The notes beneath the pieces are model-generated. The model saw only the letters and a program-made list of their open reading frames with translations. It ran no database searches and was not told the origin of the DNA. From NCBI GenBank assembly GCA_905200615.1, contig CAJKLB010000006.1, forward strand, positions 1 to 64,000: 64,000 nucleotides of DNA. The letters are read 5' to 3'. Source of the DNA: an uncultured Selenomonadales bacterium. GTDB lineage: Bacteria > Bacillota > Clostridia > Christensenellales > QALW01. Shown piece after piece: positions 35,625-44,512 of the stretch; position 1 is the first letter of the stretch, and each line of letters opens with the position of its first letter. A program made the translations under genes and the position numbers.

Positions 35625-36349
35625 TTGCTATATGGGGAAATAGGAGCTATATGTTGTATAGGTTACAAGGATATAAAAAAGCAAATAAGGAAGATCCCGG
35701 TCAAGTTCCGTTGAAAAGAAGCAAAGGAATACAACGATATCGTCTGTCAAAAAAAACAGTTCCTTAAACAAACGATGATTCGGGATTCTTTGAAACATAA
35801 ATTCTTTACCGGGCCGCAATCGATAAAATACAGTGGATTTGGTCCCCGAAAGGCTTTTACGGAACAAAGCACTGATTCTTTCTCCGTATTTTGAAACATA
35901 CGGTTAAAAAATTTTACATTTTCATTTGTCTTTCAACTTACTCTTTTCATTTACTCGCGCCCGCAGCCATAAAATATCCTCTTAAGAACAAGTACCAGCG
36001 TAAAAATATTGTATTTTTTATCTCATTATGTTATGAGCCAAATGCATTTACTTATTTCTTGTTAAAAAACGGATCTCTTGCCTTTCCCGATGAAAGCGAG
36101 AAAAAAAGAATTTGTAGTATTGTTTGGGAAAATTAAAGCGGTGTACCCAAACTGATTTTCGGTTCAGGGATTTATGATTGTTTTACGCAAACGGTTAAAC
36201 AGCAGAAAAAAAGCTTTATAGCGGTGATCCCGTAAAAGATACCGGTTTATCTCCTTTTGAACATTGTTTTTAGAATGACGCAGCAGCAGATTTTTTCAAA
36301 ACAGCAAATAAACCGCTCTTTCAAAGAAATTCTCTGTAAAGGATTTTCT
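35625..36349. other. 725-base gene-free region upstream of rny
   Basis: Between the rny promoter and the terminator of the Na/Pi carrier. Short frames exist on both strands (about 80 codons) but none has an RBS, domain or plausible composition. No repeat or tRNA seen; could hold an unrecognised small RNA. Confidence 0.55.
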
Positions 36350-36392
36350 AAAAAAAGGGTTGCCGTCCGCTTACAGCCGGCAACTCTTTTTA
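36350..36392 (-). terminator. Terminator of the Na/Pi carrier gene
   Basis: AAAGGGTTGCCG.. / CGGCAACTCTTT stem with T-tract on the minus strand; 9 bases past the stop. Confidence 0.82.
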
Positions 36393-36400
36393 TAAAATTT

Positions 36401-38179
36401 CTACACGGTTTTCTGTGCTTTATTTACAGGTTCTATCGCGTACTTTACTTTAAAATAGTCATAATAATCATTAAATTCTTTCATTTCGCCGCCCTTTACC
36501 TTGCGCAGGTATTCATGGATATCCAGATTCTCATGAGAAATTTCCAGCACGCAGCCGGCGATATTAGAGCAATGATCCGAAACACGCTCCAGATTTGTCA
36601 ATAAATCGGTTAATATAAAGCCCAGCTCTATTGTACATTCTTGTTTTCGCAGTCTTGCGATATGCTGCTTCTTTAAATAATCACGCAGATAATCCACTAC
36701 CTGTTCCAGCGGTTCTACCATAACGGCGCTGTCCAGATCATTATTTTTAAAGGAACGCAAAGCAAGATCTAAAATTTCCGATACCGCATTGATGAGCACA
36801 TTCAATTCACGTCTTGCTTCCCCTGAAAATTCCAGCTTTTTATCATTGATTTCTTCCGCCGATTCCACAATATTAACAGCATGATCCGAAATCCGTTCAA
36901 AATCCCCGATCACGTGCAAAAGTTTGTTGGCTTCGGCACTGTCAGCCTCAGTCATGCTATGGCTTGAAAGCTTTACCAAATACGAACCGATTTTATCCTC
37001 ATAATTATCCACCATGTTTTCTTCTTCCCGTATTTTATCCGCTGTCTTTTCACTGTAGGCAGAAAGCAAGGCAAGTGCTTCTTTAAACGAAGCAACCGAA
37101 AGATCCGCCATTTTAGAAGCTACGGTTTTACAGCGTCCGATCGCCACAGAAGGCGCGGCCATAAAACGCTCGTCCAAAAGTTGAATCTGCTCATTTTTGC
37201 TGTTATCTTTAATAATCAGATAAGAAAGTTTTTCAAGCTGATGGGAACAAGGCATAAGAATAAACAAAGCAATGATTTTAAAAACGGTATGCACAATGGC
37301 GATTCCTAACGGATTTGCCGCCAAGGAAGTAAAAGGAAATTGAAAAATTGCGTTAAGCAAATAATATGACGGCATGATAATAAGTGTTGCGATGATATTA
37401 AAAGAAAGATGAATAACCGCCGCGCGTTTAGCATTTTTTGATGCGCCGATGGACGAAATCATTGCGCTGACACACGTACCGATATTCTGTCCCATAATAA
37501 TGGGAACCGCTGTGGCATATGTAACGCTTCCGGTAATAGTCAGCGCCTGCAGCACACCTACCGAAGCAGAAGAGGATTGAATGATCGCCGTAAATACCGT
37601 TCCTACAATTACGCCTAAAATAGGATTGGAAAACAACGTAAGCACACGAGTGAATTCCGGCACATCTTTTAATCCCGCCACCGAAGCGGACATGGTTTCC
37701 ATACCGAACATCAACACGGCAAAGCCCAAAAGAATCATGCCGGTATCCTTGCGTTTGGCATTTTTCTGGAACATATACAAAATAACGCCGATTAACGCCA
37801 ATATAGGAACGAAAGAAGAGGGTTTAAGCAATTCAATGATGAAATTTCCGCCGCCCTGAATGCCGGAAAGACTTAAAATCCATGAGGTAACAGATGTTCC
37901 CAGGTTGGCACCCATAATCACGCCGATAGCCTGTTTCAGGCTCATGATACCGGAATTTACAAAGCCTACGACCATAACCGTTGTAGCCGAAGAGGATTGA
38001 ATAATGGCCGTAACGCCGAGGCCTAAAAGAAACCCCCGGAAAGTACTGGAGGTCATATTGCCTAAAATCTGTTTTAACTTGTTACCGGCGCGCTTTTCCA
38101 ATGCGGCGCCCATGATATTCATACCGAACAAAAATAAAGCCAAGCCGCCTATCATGGTAAGTATATCAAAGATATCCAT
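36401..38179 (-). CDS. Na+/phosphate symporter-family protein with C-terminal PhoU domain
   Basis: 592 residues. Membrane half (1-~310) with the two inverted QSSSA repeats (IIQSSSATT ~60, IIQSSSASV ~200) and GANLGTS/GQNIGTC motifs of the NptA/SLC34 type. Cytosolic half (~340-570) is a tandem PhoU helical bundle with E-x-x-x-D metal sites (ERISDHAVNI, ERVSDHCSNI). Imports phosphate with Na+. Preceded by TTTAACA repeats that look like Pho boxes, and by a PhoR-like kinase gene, so a Pho-regulon member. Confidence 0.93.
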   Translation of the reverse strand: MDIFDILTMIGGLALFLFGMNIMGAALEKRAGNKLKQILGNMTSSTFRGFLLGLGVTAIIQSSSATTVMVVGFVNSGIMSLKQAIGVIMGANLGTSVTSWILSLSGIQGGGNFIIELLKPSSFVPILALIGVILYMFQKNAKRKDTGMILLGFAVLMFGMETMSASVAGLKDVPEFTRVLTLFSNPILGVIVGTVFTAIIQSSSASVGVLQALTITGSVTYATAVPIIMGQNIGTCVSAMISSIGASKNAKRAAVIHLSFNIIATLIIMPSYYLLNAIFQFPFTSLAANPLGIAIVHTVFKIIALFILMPCSHQLEKLSYLIIKDNSKNEQIQLLDERFMAAPSVAIGRCKTVASKMADLSVASFKEALALLSAYSEKTADKIREEENMVDNYEDKIGSYLVKLSSHSMTEADSAEANKLLHVIGDFERISDHAVNIVESAEEINDKKLEFSGEARRELNVLINAVSEILDLALRSFKNNDLDSAVMVEPLEQVVDYLRDYLKKQHIARLRKQECTIELGFILTDLLTNLERVSDHCSNIAGCVLEISHENLDIHEYLRKVKGGEMKEFNDYYDYFKVKYAIEPVNKAQKTV

Positions 38180-38238
38180 TGTTACCTCCAGCCATGATAC
38201 AAAATATAAAAAGATATGACATTATTTTAACGCACAAA

Positions 38239-38279
38239 TGTTAAATCAGTCCTGCAGCAAATGTTAAATGCTTGTTAAA
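38239..38279 (-). promoter_or_regulatory. Putative Pho-box array upstream of the Na/Pi carrier
   Basis: Minus strand carries TTTAACA three times, at 38273-38279, 38262-38268 and 38239-38245: first pair exactly 11 bp apart, next 23 bp. TT(A/T)ACA-type repeats with ~11-bp period are the PhoP/PhoB recognition pattern in Firmicutes. The array overlaps the 3' end of the HAD gene and lies 60-100 bases before the carrier start. Confidence 0.65.
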
Positions 38280-39001
38280 TCCTTTTTTTGAGGGTTGGGC
38301 AAAGCTTTGATAAAAGCAAGCAAATCTTGAAAATCGCCATGAGGATAAGAAGAAATTTCCTGATTTTTGCTGTTGATCAAACAATCCGTAAGCAAAAACA
38401 CCCGCATACCCAGCCTTGCGGCAACCATATCCTCCTCTACATCGTTGCCCACCATCAAACAAGCTTCCGGGGAACAGTGTAAAGCGTCGGCAACAGCCTG
38501 ATAATAGTGCAGATTCGGCTTGCAGTAACGGGAATTTTCATAAGTAGTATACAGAGCAAAATCTTCCGGTCTCAAGCCCGCCCATCGGATACGGTTTTGC
38601 GTTCCTGCTGCCGGAAATAAAGGATTGGTTGCCAACGCGACACGAAACCCGCGATACTTTGCCTCTTTTATTATACAAGCGGCCATAGGATCTTTTCTGC
38701 ATACCCTGGCCACATCGTTAAACTCATTTTTATAAAATTCTTCAAAAAAAGGAATGTCTTTTTCCGCGTCCTTTCCGTATACGGAAAGAAAAACTTTCCA
38801 AAACACCTCTTTATTGGTGGCTTGTCCATCATTTTTTACCATAGCGGCGGTGCCGCGCCAAGTGGTGTCGCAAATTTTTTTGGATTCATATCCTCGCAGA
38901 GCGGCTTTTTGGGTCAGCAAACGAAAATATTCCTGGGTAAAGACGGTCTGATCCATAGGCAAAAGCGTTCCGTCAAGGTCAAACAATATAGTGGTTATCA
39001 T
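38264..39001 (-). CDS. HAD-superfamily hydrolase
   Basis: 245 residues. Motif I DLDGTLL (8-14, nucleophile Asp and acid-base Asp), motif II ATNP, motif III Lys in CKPN, motif IV VGNDVEEDM. A helical cap between ~20 and 120 (C1 type). Phosphatase of unknown substrate. Start overlaps the kinase stop as ATGA, so the two are translated together and this protein may serve phosphate scavenging (inference). Confidence 0.9.
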   Translation of the reverse strand: MITTILFDLDGTLLPMDQTVFTQEYFRLLTQKAALRGYESKKICDTTWRGTAAMVKNDGQATNKEVFWKVFLSVYGKDAEKDIPFFEEFYKNEFNDVARVCRKDPMAACIIKEAKYRGFRVALATNPLFPAAGTQNRIRWAGLRPEDFALYTTYENSRYCKPNLHYYQAVADALHCSPEACLMVGNDVEEDMVAARLGMRVFLLTDCLINSKNQEISSYPHGDFQDLLAFIKALPNPQKKDLTSI

Positions 39002-40653
39002 GATTCTGCCTCTTTCTGTTCCGGAAAGGTAATCGTAATAGCGGTACCGCGGCCGGGAGTGCTTTGAACGCTGAGGGAAGCGCCGTGAAAATTAGCACCA
39101 TGCTTTACAATGGAAAGTCCCAAACCGGTTCCTCCTACTTGTTTGGAATGACTCTTATCCACCCGATAAAACCGTTCAAAAATACGGTCAATATGCTGCG
39201 GTGAAATACCGATGCCATTGTCGCTTACGGTAATATAGGGACGTCCGTTTTTTTGTTTTATCTTAATTTTTACCCATCCGTTCTCTTTATTATATTTAAT
39301 ACCGTTATCGGCAAGATTATAAATCATTTCTTCAATGATACCGGGAATTCCGCTGATAACAAGAGCCTCGCCTTCTGCCGACAGCGCGATATGATTTTCC
39401 GCCGCGACTCCCTGCAGCCGCGAACACACTTGCTGTGCCACGGCAAGAAGATCAACCGGTTCTTTTTGTGCCATAATTGAATTTTCATCCATTTGAGAGA
39501 GCTTGATAATATCATTGACCAGCGTGATCAAACGTCCGGTTTCATCGTAAATACTTTTAGCAAAGCGAGGAATATCCTCACCGCGCACCAGCCCGTTGGC
39601 CATGATTTCGGAAATACCGTAAATGGAGGTTAACGGTGTTTTCAGTTCATGAGAAACATTAGAAGTAAATTCCCTGCGCATACTTTCACGCTGTTCACGC
39701 TCGGTAATATCCAACAGCATAATGACCGCGCCGGAGAGAGCTTTATCCACGGTAACAGGATTGGCAAAAAGCTGATAAACACAGCCGTTTTCCTCAAACT
39801 CCTCTTGGCAGTGCCTTCCCTGCATGGCCTCCTGCGCCGCGTGATTGAACACGGGATTTTGACTCAAGGTAAGAATGCTGTTGCCCGGAGCCGTACTCTC
39901 GGTGCCGAGCATTAAAAGCGCGCTGGAATTGTAAAGCAGAATTTCTCCCGATTTTCCCGCTACGATAAAGCCCTCCGCCATGTTTTCGGTGATGGCGCGG
40001 AATTCCTCCTGCTTTCGTTTTAAATCTGTCATTTGCCGTTGAATTAACTGGTTTTGCCGCAAAATGCGATGCAGCAAAGGAGAAAGTTCACGATATTCCT
40101 CTTCAATCCGGGGATTTTCCGGGTCAATTTCTAAAATAGGACGCATGATTTTTTTCGAAAGCGCAAGAGCTAATCCCAGTGAAAGAGCAAAAAGAACGGC
40201 AACAACGATAACCAGTGGCTGCAGAATGCTCAAAGCTAAAATCCACGCGGGATATTGCACACTGGAAAGACGGATAACGGAGCCATCGGAAAGTCTCTTA
40301 GCGCAGGCAAAAGAGCGCTGTGTAAAAGAAACCGGATATTCTTTTTGACCGAAGCCGGTATCAAAGGCATCGCGTATTTCGGCGTTTTGCAAAAGATCTT
40401 CCCCATTCTGTGAACCGTATCGCACCGTACCGTCGGGGGCAAGCCAGATAATCTGCTTCTCACTGGAAATGCCCGCAAGATATTCTTCCCCCGATATTTC
40501 AATACCGGAAGAAATAAACGTCAGTTCATTATACATTTCCTCGGCCAATTGATTATTAAAATGGCTGTAAAGAATGCCGATAACCAAGATGACACAAAGC
40601 AGAAGCGCCGTCATGGAGACCGACAAAATACTTCTGAAAATTTTTTCAGTCAT
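38998..40653 (-). CDS. Sensor histidine kinase, PhoR-like
   Basis: 551 residues. TM1 (~10-32), extracellular part (~33-130), TM2 (~140-165), PAS domain (~215-310), HisKA with phospho-acceptor in VSHELKTPLTS (~335), HATPase with N-box NLADNGIKYN, G1 DNGIGI and G2 GGTGLGLSIVK. Layout matches PhoR of Firmicutes. No response regulator gene adjoins: upstream lies a divergent promoter region. Co-transcribed with the HAD gene. Confidence 0.92.
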   Translation of the reverse strand: MTEKIFRSILSVSMTALLLCVILVIGILYSHFNNQLAEEMYNELTFISSGIEISGEEYLAGISSEKQIIWLAPDGTVRYGSQNGEDLLQNAEIRDAFDTGFGQKEYPVSFTQRSFACAKRLSDGSVIRLSSVQYPAWILALSILQPLVIVVAVLFALSLGLALALSKKIMRPILEIDPENPRIEEEYRELSPLLHRILRQNQLIQRQMTDLKRKQEEFRAITENMAEGFIVAGKSGEILLYNSSALLMLGTESTAPGNSILTLSQNPVFNHAAQEAMQGRHCQEEFEENGCVYQLFANPVTVDKALSGAVIMLLDITEREQRESMRREFTSNVSHELKTPLTSIYGISEIMANGLVRGEDIPRFAKSIYDETGRLITLVNDIIKLSQMDENSIMAQKEPVDLLAVAQQVCSRLQGVAAENHIALSAEGEALVISGIPGIIEEMIYNLADNGIKYNKENGWVKIKIKQKNGRPYITVSDNGIGISPQHIDRIFERFYRVDKSHSKQVGGTGLGLSIVKHGANFHGASLSVQSTPGRGTAITITFPEQKEAES

Positions 40654-40679
40654 AGAGGATACCTCCGATCCTTATTTAG

Positions 40680-40708
40680 AGTATACACATTTTTTGCCGA
40701 TACGGCAA
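40680..40708 (-). promoter_or_regulatory. Promoter of the kinase/HAD operon
   Basis: Minus strand: -35 TTGCCG (40703-40708), 17-bp spacer, -10 TATACT (40680-40685). Within the spacer a small dyad TTGCCG-TAT-CGGCAA overlaps the -35. Confidence 0.6.
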
Positions 40709-40752
40709 GGAGTTGTTGCAAAAGATACAGAGGTTTTTGAGGAAAAAGAGGA

Positions 40753-40780
40753 TTGAAAAAAGAAAATTTTATGGTATAAT
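40753..40780 (+). promoter_or_regulatory. Promoter of the tandem paralogue cluster
   Basis: Plus strand: -35 TTGAAA (40753-40758), 16-bp spacer, -10 TATAAT (40775-40780), 46 bases before the first start codon. Divergent from the kinase promoter 45 bases away. Confidence 0.75.
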
Positions 40781-40826
40781 AAATAAAAATCATTTATTTT
40801 ATACTTTTTTTAAAAGAGGTACCCGA

Positions 40827-41756
40827 ATGAAAAAAATCATGTTTTGTATCACGGTATCCTTAACGGTATGTTTGCTGGCCAGCGCGTTATTCCTATGCCT
40901 GTACAGGCCGATCAAAGCCATTCGGTTTTTGGAAGTCGCGGGGCCTTGCCCGATACCGGAAACGGTTGAATATGAAATTCCGCAGGAAATCATCGACAGC
41001 GTTTTCGGCCAAAAACGAAAAATCTACAAAATTGTTTCCCGGCGAACGCTCGGCTATGATAAAGAACTTTTGGAAAAATTCGAGATGAAAAAATACCGTC
41101 CTCTGCAAAGCATAAACGACGATATAGCCGCTATTTATACGACCGGAAATCAAAAGCTTTCCATCTATAAAGACGGTACGTTTTCATTTTGCTTTATCCG
41201 AGTTCCTCCTCAAGGTGAATTTCTGCGTTCATCTAACGAAATAATTAAGGACGCGGAAAGATATTTAAAAAGCAAAGATCTTCTTCCTGAAAATTTTTAT
41301 CAGGATGGATGTTCTCTAATAAAACAATCCGGAAATGCTGGAACCAAAATCACGCAGATGGAGCCGATCTTTCGGTGCAGCATAGACGGATACGAAGCAT
41401 ACGGAAGCTCCTATATTTGCGTAACGTATGACAGCGAAGGTGTTTTAAGCGTGGATTCCATGTATTCAGGCTATGAGCCCGACAGAACGGTTTCCACCAT
41501 CAGCTTTGAAGAAGCCTGCGCGCTGGTAAAAACGAAGAAAGCCAGCATCAGCTATGAAACGGAGGTTACAGAAACCCCGGATAAAGTTGTGATCGATACC
41601 GCAAAGCTGATATATTTTGATACAAGAGACTATAACGAAGGCGGCACACATATTTTGCCTTGCTATGTCTTTGAAGGACTGGCTTATGTGGGCGATGAAA
41701 CAACAAAATTTCAGGCCACGGTGATGGCGATTCCCGAAAGCATGACGACGAGGTAA
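40827..41756 (+). CDS. Membrane-anchored protein of unknown function, paralogue 1 of 3
   Basis: 309 residues from the ATG at 40827 (AAAGAGGTACCCGA upstream). One N-terminal TM helix (~5-27) with the rest outside. Hallmarks shared with paralogues 2 and 3: IPETVE(Y/N).IP.E.I, YKIVSRR..GYD..LLEKF.M, LLPENFYQ, R.IDGYE.YG.S, and the C-terminal block THILPCYVFEG.AY.G.ETT.FQ..VMAIP.SMTT. The bipartite outside domain recalls YycH/YycI- or PepSY-like regulators of kinases, a weak resemblance only. Divergent from a sensor kinase gene. Confidence 0.82.
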   Translation: MKKIMFCITVSLTVCLLASALFLCLYRPIKAIRFLEVAGPCPIPETVEYEIPQEIIDSVFGQKRKIYKIVSRRTLGYDKELLEKFEMKKYRPLQSINDDIAAIYTTGNQKLSIYKDGTFSFCFIRVPPQGEFLRSSNEIIKDAERYLKSKDLLPENFYQDGCSLIKQSGNAGTKITQMEPIFRCSIDGYEAYGSSYICVTYDSEGVLSVDSMYSGYEPDRTVSTISFEEACALVKTKKASISYETEVTETPDKVVIDTAKLIYFDTRDYNEGGTHILPCYVFEGLAYVGDETTKFQATVMAIPESMTTR

Positions 41757-41762
41757 GAAAGA

Positions 41763-42694
41763 ATGAATAAAAAACTTTTAATTGCAGGCGGCGCAATCGT
41801 GTTGCTGATTTGTGTGACGGTAAGCAGCTTTTTCTTGCTATCTCACAACCATAAAATTAAGCCTATTGTATTCTCTGAAGAAATGTCTATACAGCATCGT
41901 TTGCCGGAAACCATTGAAAATCAAATTCCGCAGGAAAAAATTGAAGCGGTTTCGGCAAAGAATTAAATATTTATAAAATCATTTCACCCCAAATCACCCA
42001 ACAAACGAATCGTCTTTTGAATCTATTTGAAATGGATGATTATGATATCACAGAGTATACATATAGCACAGACTATGATACCGCGGATAAAAGGCTTACG
42101 ATGTATCCGGATGGTTCTTATTCATTTCGTTATAAAAGGGATTTAAGAGAGCCTGTAAGCTTTACACTGGAAGAGTTAATTCCGATTGCAGAAAATGATT
42201 TAACCAAACTTGGTTTGATGCCGGATAATTTTTATCAAGGCGGTCAAAGTGGCTATCGGAGATCGGATGGAGAAAACGAACCAATCGTTCTTAGTTTTGG
42301 GCCAAGTTTTTATCGGGAAATAGATGGTTATATGGTATACGGAAGTTCTTTCATACGTACAGAATATGATAATCAGGGATTACTCAAAATTTCTTCCAGG
42401 TATTCTGATTATACATTCGACAGAACCGTTACTGCGCTTGATTTTGAGGAGGCTTATTCCTTAATTCGAAGTGAACACGCGGGAAGTAATCTTGAGGAGT
42501 TCACGATAGGTGAAATTGATAAAATTATTCTGAGCGATGTACAGTTGGTCTACTATGATACAGGAGACAGACAAGATCCCGGAACGCATATTCTGCCTTG
42601 TTATGTTTTTGAGGCGACGGCTTATTCGGGAGAGGAAACAACAGAATTTGAATCGTGGGTGATGGCGATTCCCCGCAGCATAACGACGGGGTAG
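41763..42694 (+). pseudogene. Paralogue 2 of 3, frameshifted
   Basis: Starts at 41763, six bases after the paralogue 1 stop. N-terminal TM almost identical to paralogue 3. At 41950-41952 one T is missing from GTTTTCGGC (as in paralogues 1 and 3), so the first frame ends at 41966. The second frame (...GKELNIYKII, then MDDYDITEYTY...) runs intact to 42694 with all family motifs. A single one-base deletion; otherwise fully conserved, so the event is recent, a phase variation, or a sequencing error. Confidence 0.85.
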
Positions 42695-42788
42695 ACATAT
42701 ACGCGCCGTCTCTCTTGCGACGGGGCGGAAATAAGGCGCAGAAATTTGCCTTGTTTTTAGAATATTGGGCAGAAAGGAAGAATAGTAA

Positions 42789-43727
42789 ATGATGAATAAA
42801 AAGCTTTTAATCGCAGGCGGCGCAATCGTGTTGCTGGTTTGTGTTGCGGTAAGCAGCTTTTTTTTGATATCTCACAACCATAAAATTAAGCCTATTGTAT
42901 TCTCTGAAGAAATTTCTATGCAGCATTGTTTGCCGGAAACTATCGAAAATCAAATTCCAAAGGAAACTATTGATGCTGTGTTTGGTAAAGAAATGAATCT
43001 TTACAAAATTGTTTCTCGCCGAATAAATGGATATGATGAAGACTTGCTGGAAAAATTTCAAATGGAAAACTATAGTGTATCTGATGATCCGGAAGACTAT
43101 GTTACTACCTATAAAACAGCAGATAAAAGACTTCATATCTATAATGACGGTTCGTTTACGTTTTCGCTTACACGGATTTCTGTAGATGAACCGCTAACTA
43201 CATCTTTTGACGAGTTAAAAGTAACGGCAAAGGAATATTTGGAAAGCAAAGATTTGCTTCCTGAAAATTTTTATCAGCAGGGCTATACAAAATCAGAAGT
43301 ATCGAGCAACGGGGAAACAATCGTTCCCCGTATGGGATCGAGCTTTGTGCGTAAAATAGATGGTTATGAGGTTTATGGAAATTCTTTTATTGATACAGAT
43401 TATGATAATCAAGGACTGCTGAGTATTTATTCTATTTATTCTGATTATATGTTTGATACAACTGTACAAACAATTGGTTTTGAAGACGCGTATTCGTTGA
43501 TGTACAGTGAAAGTAGTTATGTGCAAAATTCTTATAAAGAACAACTGTCAGAGAAAATAGATAAGATTATATTAAACAATGCGCAATTGGCCTACTATGA
43601 TGTGGGGAGGGAAGGAACGCATATTCTGCCGTGTTATATTTTAGAAGGAATAGCTTATGCGGGCGAGGAAACTACAGAATTTCAATCTTGGGTGATGGCG
43701 ATTCCCCGCAGCATGACAACGGGCTGA
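42789..43727 (+). CDS. Membrane-anchored protein of unknown function, paralogue 3 of 3
   Basis: 312 residues (ATG at 42789; second ATG directly after). AAAGGAAG upstream. N-terminal TM helix and family motifs as in paralogue 1, with IPKETIDAVFGKEMNLYKIVSRR intact across the position of the frameshift in paralogue 2. The first 50 codons are much closer to paralogue 2 than to 1, indicating the latest duplication. Last gene before the bidirectional terminator. Confidence 0.82.
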   Translation: MMNKKLLIAGGAIVLLVCVAVSSFFLISHNHKIKPIVFSEEISMQHCLPETIENQIPKETIDAVFGKEMNLYKIVSRRINGYDEDLLEKFQMENYSVSDDPEDYVTTYKTADKRLHIYNDGSFTFSLTRISVDEPLTTSFDELKVTAKEYLESKDLLPENFYQQGYTKSEVSSNGETIVPRMGSSFVRKIDGYEVYGNSFIDTDYDNQGLLSIYSIYSDYMFDTTVQTIGFEDAYSLMYSESSYVQNSYKEQLSEKIDKIILNNAQLAYYDVGREGTHILPCYILEGIAYAGEETTEFQSWVMAIPRSMTTG

Positions 43728-44071
43728 AAAAACGTTACTGTTTTCTTACATCAAAACAAGAACTTTCGCCTTTACGCGGAACTTTCTAACAAGATTTTTT
43801 CCACGGTTTCCTTTTCCTTGATCTTCTGCCGTGATGTAATTTTAAGCATAATGAGTATTTTTATCACAATCCAGAGAATTCATAATAAAGTGAAAAATAT
43901 ACTTTGCTCCTGAAACCGAATACCGACGCGAAAAAAAGAAAGAGCATATTCAGTTCCCGGATCATCAAATTCCGGGGATCCGTTAAACGGAACAGCTGAA
44001 TATGCTCTGTTTTTTGCCTTTTGCGGATCTTTCTTTTTATAAACGGAAAGAACGGGCTTTACGGTTATCGG
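43728..44071. other. Convergent intergenic region
   Basis: 344 bases between paralogue 3 and the ACT gene. It contains the large bidirectional terminator at 43941-44016; the first 200 bases show nothing I can name. Confidence 0.6.
43941..44016. terminator. Large bidirectional terminator
   Basis: AGAGCATATTCAG (43941-43953) / CTGAATATGCTCT (43996-44008), 13-bp perfect stem, enclosing nested smaller dyads (CCCGGA..TCCGGGG); T6 on the plus side and T7 on the minus side. Confidence 0.88.
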
Positions 44072-44500
44072 TTATATTTCATAAATATCCGATTCTTTCA
44101 GGGTTGCAAAGCCCTTAGCGTGAAGCGCTTTCTCAGCGGCATCGTTATCCTCCACCCGCATAACGGCATAGGCGGCAAAATCAGAAGACGCGGTAAAGGC
44201 ATAGGTATATTCAATATTAATACCGGCTTCCCCCAAGGCATCCAGAACGCCGTAAAGCGCGCCGGCCTTATCGCTGATCTTTACCGCGATAACGTCAATA
44301 GAAGTAACAATGGAATAATCACTGAGAATTTCTTTGGCTTTTTTCTCGTCTGAAACGATGAGGCGCAAAATACCAAAGTCCTGCGTGTCCGCAATGCTCA
44401 TCGCGCGAATGTTTACCTGCGCGTCAGATAGCGCCTTCACCATAGGCAACAGCTTGCCGGGTTTGTTTTCCACAAAAACAGATAATTGTTTTATGGCCAT
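44072..44500 (-). CDS. Tandem ACT-domain protein
   Basis: 142 residues holding two ACT domains (1-70: KQLSVFVENKPGKL...; 72-142: IDVIAVKISDKAGALYGVLDALGEAGINIEYTYAF). ACT domains bind amino acids. In many anaerobes this protein follows paaK and ior genes, where it probably senses an aromatic amino acid. Start after AAGGAGGAATCACA; 12-base gap to paaK. Confidence 0.9.
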   Translation of the reverse strand: MAIKQLSVFVENKPGKLLPMVKALSDAQVNIRAMSIADTQDFGILRLIVSDEKKAKEILSDYSIVTSIDVIAVKISDKAGALYGVLDALGEAGINIEYTYAFTASSDFAAYAVMRVEDNDAAEKALHAKGFATLKESDIYEI

Positions 44501-44512
44501 TGTGATTCCTCC

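Noticed and set aside
35628..36136. Two frames of about 80 codons on opposite strands
   Set aside because: No RBS, no recognisable motif; one overlaps the rny promoter.
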